Assembly: GCF_021028955.1 (NCBI RefSeq)
Contig: NZ_JAIWPE010000010.1
Coordinates: forward strand, 1 to 64,000
Direction of reading: 5' to 3'
DNA length: 64,000 nucleotides
Origin: Salipaludibacillus sp. CUR1
GTDB taxonomy: Bacteria; Bacillota; Bacilli; Bacillales; Salisediminibacteriaceae
This document shows, piece after piece, positions 36,167 to 44,166 of this stretch. The notes under the pieces were generated by a model. It was given only the letters and a program-made list of their open reading frames with translations. It had not been told where the DNA came from and ran no database searches. How positions within the stretch are numbered: position 1 is the stretch's first letter; each line of letters opens with the position of its first letter. The translations under genes were made by a program, and so were the position numbers.

Positions 36167-37267
36167 ATGCAAAACTGGCGATTAACAGGTTTTATTCTAG
36201 GTTTTCTTTTAGCGTTTACATTCGTTTTTTCCAGCTTCACTGTAAGTGCAAACGGCCAGGGGACCGAGAGGCATGATTACTTAATCGGCTTTAATAATGA
36301 GGTTAATGAAAATGTCGTTAAGCAAGCAGGCGGTGAGGTTCTCCACGAATATAAATATATGCCTGTGCTGCATGTAAAAATTCCAGAGAGAGCGGCAAAA
36401 GCGCTCGAAAACAATCCTAACATTGACTATGTAGAAAAAGATGAGGAAGTGACTGCGACCCAATCTGTGCCTTGGGGCATTAACCATATCAATGCACCCA
36501 CTGTCCATTCCTGGGGAAATAAAGGAAGCGGCGTCAAAGTAGCGGTGCTTGATACAGGGATTGCCACTCATGAAGACTTAAACATTTCGGGAGGGGTCAG
36601 TTATATCACTGCGGAGTCCTCTTATCAGGACTACAATGGCCATGGCACCCATGTTGCCGGGACAGTGGCTGCACTGGACAACAGCTACGGCGTGATTGGT
36701 GTGGCACCTTCAATTGACCTTTACGCAGTTAAAGTGCTGGACCGCAATGGAAGCGGCTCTCACAGCAGTATTGCAAAAGGTATTGAGTGGACAGTAACTA
36801 ATAATATGGATATTGCCAATATGAGCTTAGGGGCTCCTACGGGGTCAACGGCCTTACGTCAGGCAGCTGATTATGCAAACAGCCAGGGCGTCCTTTTGAT
36901 TGCAGCTGCAGGGAATACCGGGACTGCAGGCGTTTCATATCCGGCCAGATACAGTTCAGTCATGGCTGTGGGAGCTGTAGATTCTAATAATAACCGCGCC
37001 TCTTTTTCCACTTATGGAAACGGACTTGAAATTATGGCGCCTGGTGTTTCTGTTTTAAGTACTTATACATCCAACCGTTATGTCCGCCTCGATGGGACAT
37101 CTATGGCAAGCCCTCACGTAGCTGGTGTAGCTGCACTCGTGAAAAGTGAGTATCCGTGGGCTTCCAATTCGCAGATCAGACAAAGGCTGACCGATACGGC
37201 AACCCCGCTTGGCAGCTCATACTATTTCGGCCAAGGTCTCGTTAATGCCTCTCACGCTGCGTATTAA
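36167..37267 (+). CDS. secreted subtilisin-like alkaline serine protease 1
   Basis: The 366-residue preproprotein has a signal peptide (1-29, ending VSA/NG), an inhibitor-I9 prodomain (about 35-95) and an S8 catalytic domain from about residue 98 ([19 protein letters not shown]). The triad is Asp129 (VAVLDTGI), His159 ([10 protein letters not shown]) and Ser312 ([12 protein letters not shown]), with oxyanion Asn250. The mature length of about 268 residues and the QSVPWGI start match high-alkaline subtilisins such as Savinase and M-protease. The start is ATG 36167 behind AAAGGAGG; an in-frame ATG 54 bases upstream lacks a ribosome site. It is followed after 60 bases by a second subtilisin, and preceded by operator 2 and the RNPP regulator, its likely controller. 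Confidence 0.95.
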   Translation: MQNWRLTGFILGFLLAFTFVFSSFTVSANGQGTERHDYLIGFNNEVNENVVKQAGGEVLHEYKYMPVLHVKIPERAAKALENNPNIDYVEKDEEVTATQSVPWGINHINAPTVHSWGNKGSGVKVAVLDTGIATHEDLNISGGVSYITAESSYQDYNGHGTHVAGTVAALDNSYGVIGVAPSIDLYAVKVLDRNGSGSHSSIAKGIEWTVTNNMDIANMSLGAPTGSTALRQAADYANSQGVLLIAAAGNTGTAGVSYPARYSSVMAVGAVDSNNNRASFSTYGNGLEIMAPGVSVLSTYTSNRYVRLDGTSMASPHVAGVAALVKSEYPWASNSQIRQRLTDTATPLGSSYYFGQGLVNASHAAY

Positions 37268-37327
37268 TTTTTGAGCACAGGGAGAGTTCGCAATAGTTTA
37301 ACAGGTTTTATATTAAAAAATGAGGAG

Positions 37328-38470
37328 ATGATCTTTATCAAAAAATTAATTTTATCATGGTTAGTCGTTTGTCTGATGTTTTTGCCGGCCCAGGCTGGTT
37401 TTGCCACCGATACCCCTTCTGAAAGCAGTGACTATCTTGTGAAATTTAATGGAGCTGCAGAAAAAGGCTTAATTCAGGCGTTCGGTGTTGAAGAGGAGGA
37501 CATCCTGCATGAGTATGAGCTGCTGTCCGTTAAGCACATTAATTTAACAGGCCAGCAGGCACAAGGATTGGAAAGACACCCTCACGTTGACATGGTTGAA
37601 GAAAATGCGGAAGTACAAGCCCTTGGCCAAACGGTCCCTTGGGGAGTCCCGCACGTTCAAGGGACAGCCGCACAGGAGCAAGGCCATACCGGGGATAACG
37701 TCAAAGTAGCCATTCTGGACACCGGCGTGGATAATACGCATGAAGACCTGGCAGATAACGTGAAGGGCGGACATTCCGTGTTTGATGATTCGGCTAATAG
37801 TGATCCTTATTATGATGCAAATGGCCACGGCACGCATGTTGCAGGTACTGTTGGTGCCGTAAACAATGATTTAGGCGTCATTGGTGTCGCTTATGATGCT
37901 GATTTATACGCTGTAAAGGTTCTCAATAACGACGGCAGCGGCACACTGGCCGGTATTGCCGAAGGAATTGAATGGTCTATAGAAAATGATATGGATATTA
38001 TTAATATGAGCTTAGGCGGTTCACAAGGTTCTTCAATTTTAGAAGAATTCAGCGATCTCGCTTTTGATGAAGGACTCCTTGTAGTAGCAGCTGCAGGCAA
38101 TAGCGGCAACAGAGGCGGTAATAATGATACAGTAGGTTACCCTGCGAAATACGACTCTGTCATTGCAGTAGCCGCTGTAGACGAAAATAATAGCCGTGCA
38201 ACTTTCTCCAGCACCGGTCCCGCTGTTGAAATTGCTGCACCTGGTGTAAATGTCTTAAGCGCGGTACCTGGAAATGATTACGCTGCCTTTAACGGGACAT
38301 CTATGGCATCTCCTCACGTGGCAGGTGTGGCGGCCCAGGTATGGCAGGCTAAACCAGAGCTTTCTAATGCTGAACTGAGAGAGCTGCTGAATGAAACAGC
38401 TAAAGGTTTGGGTCCTGCTCACCAATACGGCCACGGGCTTGTCCAGTCACTCGATGCAATCGGAAATTAA
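37328..38470 (+). CDS. secreted subtilisin-like serine protease 2, acidic paralogue
   Basis: This 380-residue preproprotein has a signal peptide (about 1-26, AQAGFA), an I9 prodomain (about 33-95) and an S8 domain from about 101 (QTVPWGVPHV). The triad is Asp131, His167 and Ser325, with Asn258 in AAAGNSGNRGG. It is a diverged paralogue of the upstream protease and much richer in Asp/Glu, as in halophilic subtilases. The start is awkward: ATG 37328 directly abuts GAGGAG with no spacing, while the ideal spacing points to an ATC codon at 37337. No terminator lies between the two proteases, so they are probably co-transcribed. A terminator follows at 38502. Confidence 0.92.
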   Translation: MIFIKKLILSWLVVCLMFLPAQAGFATDTPSESSDYLVKFNGAAEKGLIQAFGVEEEDILHEYELLSVKHINLTGQQAQGLERHPHVDMVEENAEVQALGQTVPWGVPHVQGTAAQEQGHTGDNVKVAILDTGVDNTHEDLADNVKGGHSVFDDSANSDPYYDANGHGTHVAGTVGAVNNDLGVIGVAYDADLYAVKVLNNDGSGTLAGIAEGIEWSIENDMDIINMSLGGSQGSSILEEFSDLAFDEGLLVVAAAGNSGNRGGNNDTVGYPAKYDSVIAVAAVDENNSRATFSSTGPAVEIAAPGVNVLSAVPGNDYAAFNGTSMASPHVAGVAAQVWQAKPELSNAELRELLNETAKGLGPAHQYGHGLVQSLDAIGN

Positions 38471-38501
38471 TAGATTGATATAACTGTAATTTAAAACCGA
38501 T

Positions 38502-38537
38502 CCTGCCTCCTTTCCCCCCTGGGAGGCAGGGTTCTTT
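38502..38537 (+). terminator. terminator of the protease pair
   Basis: CCTGCCTCC and GGGAGGCAGG form a GC-rich stem followed by TTCTTTGTTT. Confidence 0.85.
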
Positions 38538-38541
38538 GTTT

Positions 38542-38554
38542 GGGGTCAGACCCC
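38542..38554. repeat. REP-like palindrome
   Basis: GGGGTCAGACCCC, immediately beyond the protease terminator. The following bases to about 38800 are AT-rich and hold no supported gene. Confidence 0.8.
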
Positions 38555-38808
38555 CCAGCAATTTCCATAACAAAAATTGGGAAGAAAGCCCTGCCACTTT
38601 TTCATTTAGTTTAACTTAATGAAAGACATATTAAATGGTTTCAGCGTATAGAATGAAACAGATCTACACTCGATCCAGTTGTAATACAACACCACTATGC
38701 ATCTGGTTTAAGCTTTCGCCTCCTTCAGATTACGCCTGTTTTCATATTTATGAACATTTCCAAAACCCCGTCCAATTACTTAATTTTCTAAATATTTTAA
38801 AAACAGTG

Positions 38809-38838
38809 TTGACTTACCTCTTTGAAACCGTTTACAAT
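38809..38838 (+). promoter_or_regulatory. promoter with consensus cre site for the carboxylate symporter operon
   Basis: TTGACT (38809-38814) and TACAAT (38833-38838) are 18 bases apart. TGAAACCGTTTACA (38823-38836) fits the CcpA consensus TGWAANCGNTNWCA at every position and overlaps the -10, so CcpA would block RNA polymerase. This predicts glucose repression of the four-gene operon starting at 38968. Confidence 0.75.
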
Positions 38839-38967
38839 CTAGTTGCATAAGATACCTATTTTTCCTTGTATAAGTATCGGCCACGGCCCGTAACTGTACC
38901 AGGAATTTATATGGATAAGTGACTGAACACTCAGTCAGGGGAAAAATTAAAAAGAGGGGGAAGGAAT

Positions 38968-39267
38968 TTGAAAGCTTACAAGATGGAAGTCCGTTTCACT
39001 ATTTTGTTAACTGCTCTGTTTTTGCTTGCCGGAAATGTCGCCTTGGTCTTTTCTATTTTTCCTGTACAAGGAAACCTGTTCGGGTTCCCTATTATGTACA
39101 TCGTACCGATTTTGTCAGGCTGGTTCGGAATTTTGTTCTTAACTATTGTGGCCAACAAAGTCGGCAACAGAATCGATGAGGAAATTGAGCGGGAAAACGG
39201 GCTGCTTACGTCCGCCGAAACAGAAACAGGTAAACAAAAAAAGAGTCATAGCAAAGAGGGGGCGTAA
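38968..39267 (+). CDS. small membrane subunit of a sodium:solute symporter
   Basis: The 99-residue protein has two membrane helices (about 8-30 and 40-62) and a polar, Lys/Glu-rich tail. It directly precedes an SSS-family transporter with six bases between them. Small two-helix proteins encoded just upstream of acetate/pyruvate-type SSS carriers are thought to act as accessory subunits. TTG 38968 lies behind GAGGGGGAAGG. It resembles DUF485/DUF4212-type proteins in layout, but I cannot assign the family with certainty. Confidence 0.7.
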   Translation: MKAYKMEVRFTILLTALFLLAGNVALVFSIFPVQGNLFGFPIMYIVPILSGWFGILFLTIVANKVGNRIDEEIERENGLLTSAETETGKQKKSHSKEGA

Positions 39268-39273
39268 ACCATT

Positions 39274-40920
39274 ATGGGAGAAGAAGCATGGCAGTTATCC
39301 AACCCTATGTTAGGTATTGGGGCAATTATTGCAACGTTTGTTTTGTTTTATGTGGTCGGTTACATTTCTAACCGGAAAAGCAGTTCCGTCACTGATCTTT
39401 ACGTAGCCGGTTCCAGTATTGGACCGCTTACAAATGGACTGGCTATGGCCTCCACCTATATGAGCCTGGCCACATTCCTGGGTATTACCGCCCTTATACT
39501 GCAGTTACAAGTGCCGTTTATCATGCTTTGGATTCAACTGATTTTATCCATCCCTCTTATCACAATTATTTACGGCACAAGCCTGCGCAGGATGGGAGCC
39601 TTCTCACCGACTCACTTCATACGTGAACGTTACGGACTCAGCGCCTCCATTATCGCCGCGCTGTTTATGATTCTTGTCTCTCTTATGTATTCCCTTGGAC
39701 AAATGATCGGAATCGCACTGGCCTTTGAAACCGTCCTTGGCATTCCGTATATGACCGGTCTTATCGTCGGCGGTCTCGTGATTGTAGGATATGTCACTCT
39801 GGGAGGTATGGCGGGCGCCTCTAATAACGCGGCTATTCAAATGGTTATTATCGCCTTAATGTTTATCGTGCCTTTAGGAGCGATTATGAAAGCCATGGGC
39901 GGAAGCGGCTGGTTCTTCCCTCCACTTTTATATGCTGATATGGTACCAGCCATGGTAGAAGCTATGCCGAATTTCTTCGATTACCAGTTCTCGCCGAAAT
40001 GGTACGTTTCCCTTATAGGGCTTACGATCGGCTCATTAGGGCTCCCACACCTGGCCATGCGTATTTATACCGCTTCCAGTCTTAAAAGTGCCCGGACGGC
40101 TATGGTCTGGTTTGCGTTTATTATCGGTCTTGTTTTCTCTGCCACTTACGCCATGGGCTTCGTCGGGGTTTATGCAACAGAAACGCAGGGGGTAGCCATT
40201 TCACCTGCTGATGCCGATAAACTGACTCTTATATTAAATCTCGTCTATAACCCTGAATGGGTGACCGCCCTCGTTATTGCCGGTGCTATATCAGCAGGGC
40301 TCTCTACTCTCAGCGGGAACCTTCTTGCTATCGGCGCCCTGCTTTCACAGGATATCGTCAGTGTCCTTAAGCCGGATTTAAAGGTTAGAACAAGAGTAAA
40401 ACTCGGGTATGCAGCTATTTTTACCGGCGGGATTATTAGTATCCTTCTCGCCATTAATCCGCCAGCTTTCCTTGTCGTCAGTATCCTTTGGGCATTCGGC
40501 CTCGCCGGAGTTACCAATGCCCCGCTCATTATAGTCGGCGTCTGGTGGAAAGAAGCGAACAAGTTTGGAGCCATTGCCGCTTCGGTTATCGGCGGCGCTA
40601 TATATATTGTCGTCTCGCCATTCGTTTTTCCATCAATTGTTCTGACGGGACACAGCGTCACGGATGGTATGGGCTTGTCAGGCGCCATGCTTGCGATCCC
40701 GATCAGCTTTATCCTTCTGATCGTCGTCTCTTATTTAACAAACCGCATGCCTAAACTATCGGCCATGCTTACCGCTAAAGAAGATCACGCGCTAATTGAA
40801 AGAATTCACGGCTGGAAAGATGTCCACCCAGGCCGTTATAACAGTACCATCGGTGCCGCTATTACTGTCGTATTTTTTACAGTCATAGCTGTCTGGGCTG
40901 TTATGCCTTGGAATATGTAA
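39274..40920 (+). CDS. sodium:solute symporter, ActP-like carboxylate transporter
   Basis: The 548-residue carrier has about 13 membrane helices and the SSS-family core: YVAGSSIGPLTNGLAMASTYMSLATFLGITALI (about 41-73), ALMFIVPLGAIMKAMGG, GLPHLAMRIYTASSLKSARTAM (about 257-278) and AGAISAGLSTLSGNLLAIGALLSQDI (about 335-360), which form the sodium and substrate sites. Relatives carry acetate, pyruvate or other short monocarboxylates. It is followed by a Yip1-like protein and an AMP-forming acyl-CoA synthetase, so the imported acid is probably activated to its CoA ester. The exact acid cannot be read from sequence. The cre site upstream predicts repression by preferred sugars. Confidence 0.9.
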   Translation: MGEEAWQLSNPMLGIGAIIATFVLFYVVGYISNRKSSSVTDLYVAGSSIGPLTNGLAMASTYMSLATFLGITALILQLQVPFIMLWIQLILSIPLITIIYGTSLRRMGAFSPTHFIRERYGLSASIIAALFMILVSLMYSLGQMIGIALAFETVLGIPYMTGLIVGGLVIVGYVTLGGMAGASNNAAIQMVIIALMFIVPLGAIMKAMGGSGWFFPPLLYADMVPAMVEAMPNFFDYQFSPKWYVSLIGLTIGSLGLPHLAMRIYTASSLKSARTAMVWFAFIIGLVFSATYAMGFVGVYATETQGVAISPADADKLTLILNLVYNPEWVTALVIAGAISAGLSTLSGNLLAIGALLSQDIVSVLKPDLKVRTRVKLGYAAIFTGGIISILLAINPPAFLVVSILWAFGLAGVTNAPLIIVGVWWKEANKFGAIAASVIGGAIYIVVSPFVFPSIVLTGHSVTDGMGLSGAMLAIPISFILLIVVSYLTNRMPKLSAMLTAKEDHALIERIHGWKDVHPGRYNSTIGAAITVVFFTVIAVWAVMPWNM

Positions 40921-40941
40921 GCGATGAAGGAGGCCGCCAAT

Positions 40942-41493
40942 ATGATAGGAAAAATGATCACCCTGCATTCCCCAGCTTTTCAGGCCTATATCCAAGCACC
41001 CAAATCAGCCGTCTACACACGCCTGATCGTCGTTATGCTAGGGATATTATACGGCCTCACAGGGATTGCAGCCAACGCCGCCTTTATCGCAAGCTTTGAA
41101 TCGGCCATACTGCGGAACGCCATCGTTCCGCTTATCTTCATCCTGTTCGGCTTATTCTCTGTGTGGCTCACAAGACTCGGCCTCGCCGTCCTTCTCTGGG
41201 CAGGAGCAAAGGGCTTTGGCGGGCCGGGAAAAATCTCGGAGCTGAACCGCACAGCGGGAGTCGCCCTTATACCGGGAATCATGGCGCTCCCCGCCTTAAC
41301 AGGCATGAGCGCAGGCTTACTTATAACGATCGCCCTTATCATAGGCGTTATCTGGATGTATTTTATCTGTGTCAAAATTCATGAAGTCACTCAGGGCTTT
41401 GCCCCGTGGAAAGCTTATGGCTCTGTTTTTGCCGTGTTTATCTTCTTCGCCAGCATTTTTTATATAATAATGCCCCAAGGCGCAATTAATTAA
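40942..41493 (+). CDS. Yip1-domain-like membrane protein
   Basis: The 183-residue protein has about five membrane helices, with the pattern of a Yip1-like domain: an N-terminal amphipathic segment, then TRLIVVMLGILYGLTGIA, NAIVPLIFILFGLFSVWLTRLGLAVLLWAGAKGFGGPG, and two later hydrophobic pairs. ATG 40942 is chosen because AAGGAGG lies eight bases before it; the ATG at 40924 is upstream of that site. It lies between the symporter and acyl-CoA synthetase genes, so it is likely part of the same uptake and activation module. Its role is unknown. Confidence 0.75.
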   Translation: MIGKMITLHSPAFQAYIQAPKSAVYTRLIVVMLGILYGLTGIAANAAFIASFESAILRNAIVPLIFILFGLFSVWLTRLGLAVLLWAGAKGFGGPGKISELNRTAGVALIPGIMALPALTGMSAGLLITIALIIGVIWMYFICVKIHEVTQGFAPWKAYGSVFAVFIFFASIFYIIMPQGAIN

Positions 41494-41508
41494 AGGGAGG
41501 AATGTCTC

Positions 41509-43089
41509 GTGAACAGTACACACTTATTAGCACCGGAACAATATAACATTACACAGGAACTCTCAGCCTATTCAAACGACACTGAACGCACGGCTGTGCG
41601 CTGGGTCGATCAGGAAGGCAACCGGCGGAATATTTCCTATAAAGAACTTTCTGATAAAATGAATCAGTTCGCTCTTGCTTTTAAGCGGCAGGGGATTCAG
41701 AAAGGGGATAAACTTCTGATTATCCTGCCCCGTGTGCCGGAAGCTTACATGACTTACCTCGCTTGCTTAAAAGCAGGCATTGTGGCCATTCCCAGCTCGG
41801 AAATGCTCAGAAAAAAAGATCTCCTTTACCGGATCGAGCATGCAAATGTGAAAGGAATTGTTTCCTTTCATAAAACCACGGGTGAGATTAACGCGATTGA
41901 CGAATCCCACCCTGCCCTGTCTAAAAAATTTATAGTGGGCGGTGAAGAAACGGGCTGGATGTCTCTCGAAGCTCTTGCTGCACAGGAATCAGCAGATTAT
42001 GAAGGTGAGCCGACGAGCCGGGACGATATGTCCTTTTTATCTTATACGTCAGGTACGACCGGAAATCCTAAAGGCGTCGTTCATACGCACGGCTGGGGTT
42101 ATGCGCACGTCCGCACGGCTGCTAAAGAGTGGCTCGGTGTAGAAGAAGGCGACCTCGTCTGGGCTACGGCTGCACCCGGATGGCAGAAGTGGATCTGGAG
42201 CCCGTTCCTTTCAACAATTACTCTCGGTGCTACTGCCTTTGTCTATCACGGCAGTTTTGACCCGGAGACTTATTTAACCTTTTTGGAAAAGGAAAAAATT
42301 AATGTCCTCTGCTGTACCCCTACGGAATACCGGCTTATGGCTAAAGTGGATGATCTTGACACCTACAATCTGCCTGAGCTGAAAAGCGCCGTTTCTGCAG
42401 GCGAGCCTCTAAACCGCCCTGTCATTGAAGCGTTTCGTTCAGCATTCAACGTGGACGTGCGCGACGGGTACGGCCAGACTGAAAACACCCTTCTCGTCTG
42501 CAATGTTAAAGGGATGCCGACAAAGCCGGGATCCATGGGCAAACCGACTCCAGGAAATCCTGTAAATATTATTAATGAAGATGGTGAACCTTGTCATGCT
42601 GGTGAAGTGGGAGACATCGCTGTCCATAAAGACTGCGCCGCTCTGTTTAAAGAATATCTTGATGACCCGGAACGCACCCAGGCTTCGTTCAGAGGAGACT
42701 GGTACTTAACCGGCGACCATGCGATGAAAGATGAAGACGGCTACTTCTGGTTTAAAGGCAGGAGTGACGATATCATCATCAGTTCCGGCTATACGATCGG
42801 CCCATTTGAAGTGGAAGATGCTCTCGTAAAGCATCCTGCCGTCCGGGAATGCGCGGTAGTCGCTTCACCGGATGAAACGAGAGGCAGCATCGTAAAAGCC
42901 TTTATCGTCCTTAAAGACCCTGACAGGGTGCCTGACGAGGCCCTTGTAAAAGAGCTTCAGGAGCATACGAAGGAGATTACGGCGCCGTATAAATACCCGC
43001 GCCAAATTACTTTCCTGGAAGAGCTCCCGAAAACCACGTCAGGAAAAATCCGCCGCATCGACCTCCGCCTCAAAGAACAAATGACTTGA
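41509..43089 (+). CDS. AMP-forming acyl-CoA synthetase (medium-chain/MbcS-like)
   Basis: The 526-residue adenylate-forming enzyme has MSFLSYTSGTTGNPKGVVHTHGW (P-loop, about 167-190), APGWQKWIWSPFLSTITLGATAFVYHG, the A5 motif DGYGQTENTLLVC, DWYLTGDHAMKDEDGYFWFKGRSDDIIISSGYTIGPFEVED, and the catalytic Lys in KTTSGKIRRIDLR. It resembles acetyl-CoA and medium-chain (butyryl/isobutyryl) acyl-CoA synthetases rather than long-chain ligases. GTG 41509 lies behind AAAGGGAGG. As the last gene of the operon it would trap the acid brought in by the SSS symporter. A strong terminator and a REP repeat follow. Confidence 0.92.
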   Translation: MNSTHLLAPEQYNITQELSAYSNDTERTAVRWVDQEGNRRNISYKELSDKMNQFALAFKRQGIQKGDKLLIILPRVPEAYMTYLACLKAGIVAIPSSEMLRKKDLLYRIEHANVKGIVSFHKTTGEINAIDESHPALSKKFIVGGEETGWMSLEALAAQESADYEGEPTSRDDMSFLSYTSGTTGNPKGVVHTHGWGYAHVRTAAKEWLGVEEGDLVWATAAPGWQKWIWSPFLSTITLGATAFVYHGSFDPETYLTFLEKEKINVLCCTPTEYRLMAKVDDLDTYNLPELKSAVSAGEPLNRPVIEAFRSAFNVDVRDGYGQTENTLLVCNVKGMPTKPGSMGKPTPGNPVNIINEDGEPCHAGEVGDIAVHKDCAALFKEYLDDPERTQASFRGDWYLTGDHAMKDEDGYFWFKGRSDDIIISSGYTIGPFEVEDALVKHPAVRECAVVASPDETRGSIVKAFIVLKDPDRVPDEALVKELQEHTKEITAPYKYPRQITFLEELPKTTSGKIRRIDLRLKEQMT

Positions 43090-43098
43090 AAATAATGG

Positions 43099-43112
43099 GG
43101 GGTCTGTCCCCC
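43099..43112. repeat. REP-like palindrome
   Basis: GGGGTCTGTCCCCC followed by AGCACGTTAAAGCATTAAAG, the companion GCGTTAAAGC-type motif seen at other copies. Confidence 0.8.
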
Positions 43113-43129
43113 AGCACGTTAAAGCATTA

Positions 43130-43175
43130 AAGCCCGGCTGTTGTCACTCCTTGACAATAGCCGGGCTTCTTTTTA
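43130..43175. terminator. bidirectional terminator
   Basis: AAGCCCGGCT...TTGTCA pairs with TTGACAA...AGCCGGGCTT, with T on the plus side. It separates the synthetase gene from the convergent His-rich peptide gene, whose stop codon overlaps the end of the stem. Confidence 0.9.
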
Positions 43176-43436
43176 ATTCACAGCGTGACCGTTATGGCCA
43201 TGATGGTGGTGATGTTCAAAGTTCCTGCTTGGGGCTGCACCTATTGTGCCGTGGTGCTCTTTATACATCTCTTTTAATTCATGGATGGTCAGTTCAGGAT
43301 GCATGTCTTTCATCTGCCCAACATTCATCTGGCCTTTTCCGTTACTCTTGTCCATACCGTGCCCATCTGCAGCTGCCAGGTTTCCCGCTCCAAAAACCAA
43401 GGTTACTGCCAGTAGTGCCGAAGATAATACTTTCAC
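43173..43436 (-). CDS. small secreted His-rich protein
   Basis: The 87-residue protein has a signal peptide (MKVLSSALLAVTLVFGAGNLAAA, cleavage near 22-24). The mature part has several Met residues (MDKSNGKGQMNVGQMKDMHPELTIHELKEMYKEH) and ends in a His cluster, FEHHHHHGHNGHAVN. The Met and His pattern suggests extracellular copper, nickel or zinc binding, but this is inference from composition. The central ELTIHELKEMYKEHHG resembles short helical motifs of DUF2680-like secreted proteins. GTG start behind AAAGGAGC. It is a single gene, convergent with the synthetase operon. Confidence 0.7.
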   Translation of the reverse strand: MKVLSSALLAVTLVFGAGNLAAADGHGMDKSNGKGQMNVGQMKDMHPELTIHELKEMYKEHHGTIGAAPSRNFEHHHHHGHNGHAVN

Positions 43437-43764
43437 GTTTATCAGCTCCTTTTTAAAGGTTACTTGTAACGTACCCTTTAAATTTGAAGAAATTATGTAG
43501 CCAGTAAAAATAAGGTAAAAGTCTTATCATGATTTAAGTACCGTCACAACAGCCAGGACTCCTGTGGAAACAGCGAGCTCAGAAGGCAACAAAAATGAAC
43601 GGTCTGTTCTGAGCAAGGGGGCTGACGCTTAGGCCGTACCCTTGGAAAAGGGATTAATTCAGCCGCACAGCCCCTGTCACAATATAAAATCCGGATGACC
43701 CTTCAAAATAAAAAAATCCCTCCAGCCCCGGAAGGATTTCTATTCACGTCATTTATTAACGCTG
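43437..43764. other. intergenic region with degenerate repeat remnant
   Basis: The stretch 43555-43625 contains GGACTCCTGTGGAAACAGC and the exact arms GCTCAGAA (43577-43584) and TTCTGAGC (43607-43614). It looks like a decayed copy of the GC-rich imperfect repeats common in Bacillaceae. AAATCCCTCC/GGAAGGATTT (43714-43739) probably terminates the minus-strand ASCH gene. No gene is supported. Confidence 0.45.
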
Positions 43765-44100
43765 TCACACTTCTTTAAACTCATGCACCCAGACTTTCAT
43801 TTCCGCTTTCCAGGGCATCCCTGGATGAATAGCCAGGATGGCGTTTTTATAATCTTCCAGGTTATTAAAACCTTCCTGGACGGCGCTCTCGTCTGTTAAA
43901 TCTCCCAGAGTTTCTCTGTACACCCGCTCAACTTTAAACTGCTTTCCTTCAAGGACCATAATTTCACCCGGATCAGCGTAACGGCCATTTCTTCTCGTGG
44001 CCGTTTTTTTACCAGTAAGCACTTTCTCCACGTCTTCAGGCTTCGTAACCATCCGGTCGATTTCACATGTTTTTGGAGGTAAATTATTAATCTCTGACAA
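43765..44100 (-). CDS. ASCH domain protein
   Basis: The 111-residue protein is a compact beta-rich ASCH domain: VEKVLTGKKTATRRNGRYADPGEIMVLEGKQFKVERVYRETLGDLTDESAVQEGFNNLEDYKNAILAIHPGM. The K-T-A-T-R-R motif and the acidic TDESA-EGF segment are typical. ASCH domains relate to the PUA fold and bind RNA or hydrolyse modified nucleosides such as N4-acetylcytidine (YqfB). TTG 44100 lies behind AAAGGGGAG. It is a single gene 66 bases from the neighbouring patatin gene; the activity is not established. Confidence 0.85.
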   Translation of the reverse strand: MSEINNLPPKTCEIDRMVTKPEDVEKVLTGKKTATRRNGRYADPGEIMVLEGKQFKVERVYRETLGDLTDESAVQEGFNNLEDYKNAILAIHPGMPWKAEMKVWVHEFKEV

Positions 44101-44166
44101 TTGCTTCTCCCCTTTCGGTTCTATACTCTCATTTTATACTATAAAAAAAGTTTATAGAACCGCCTG

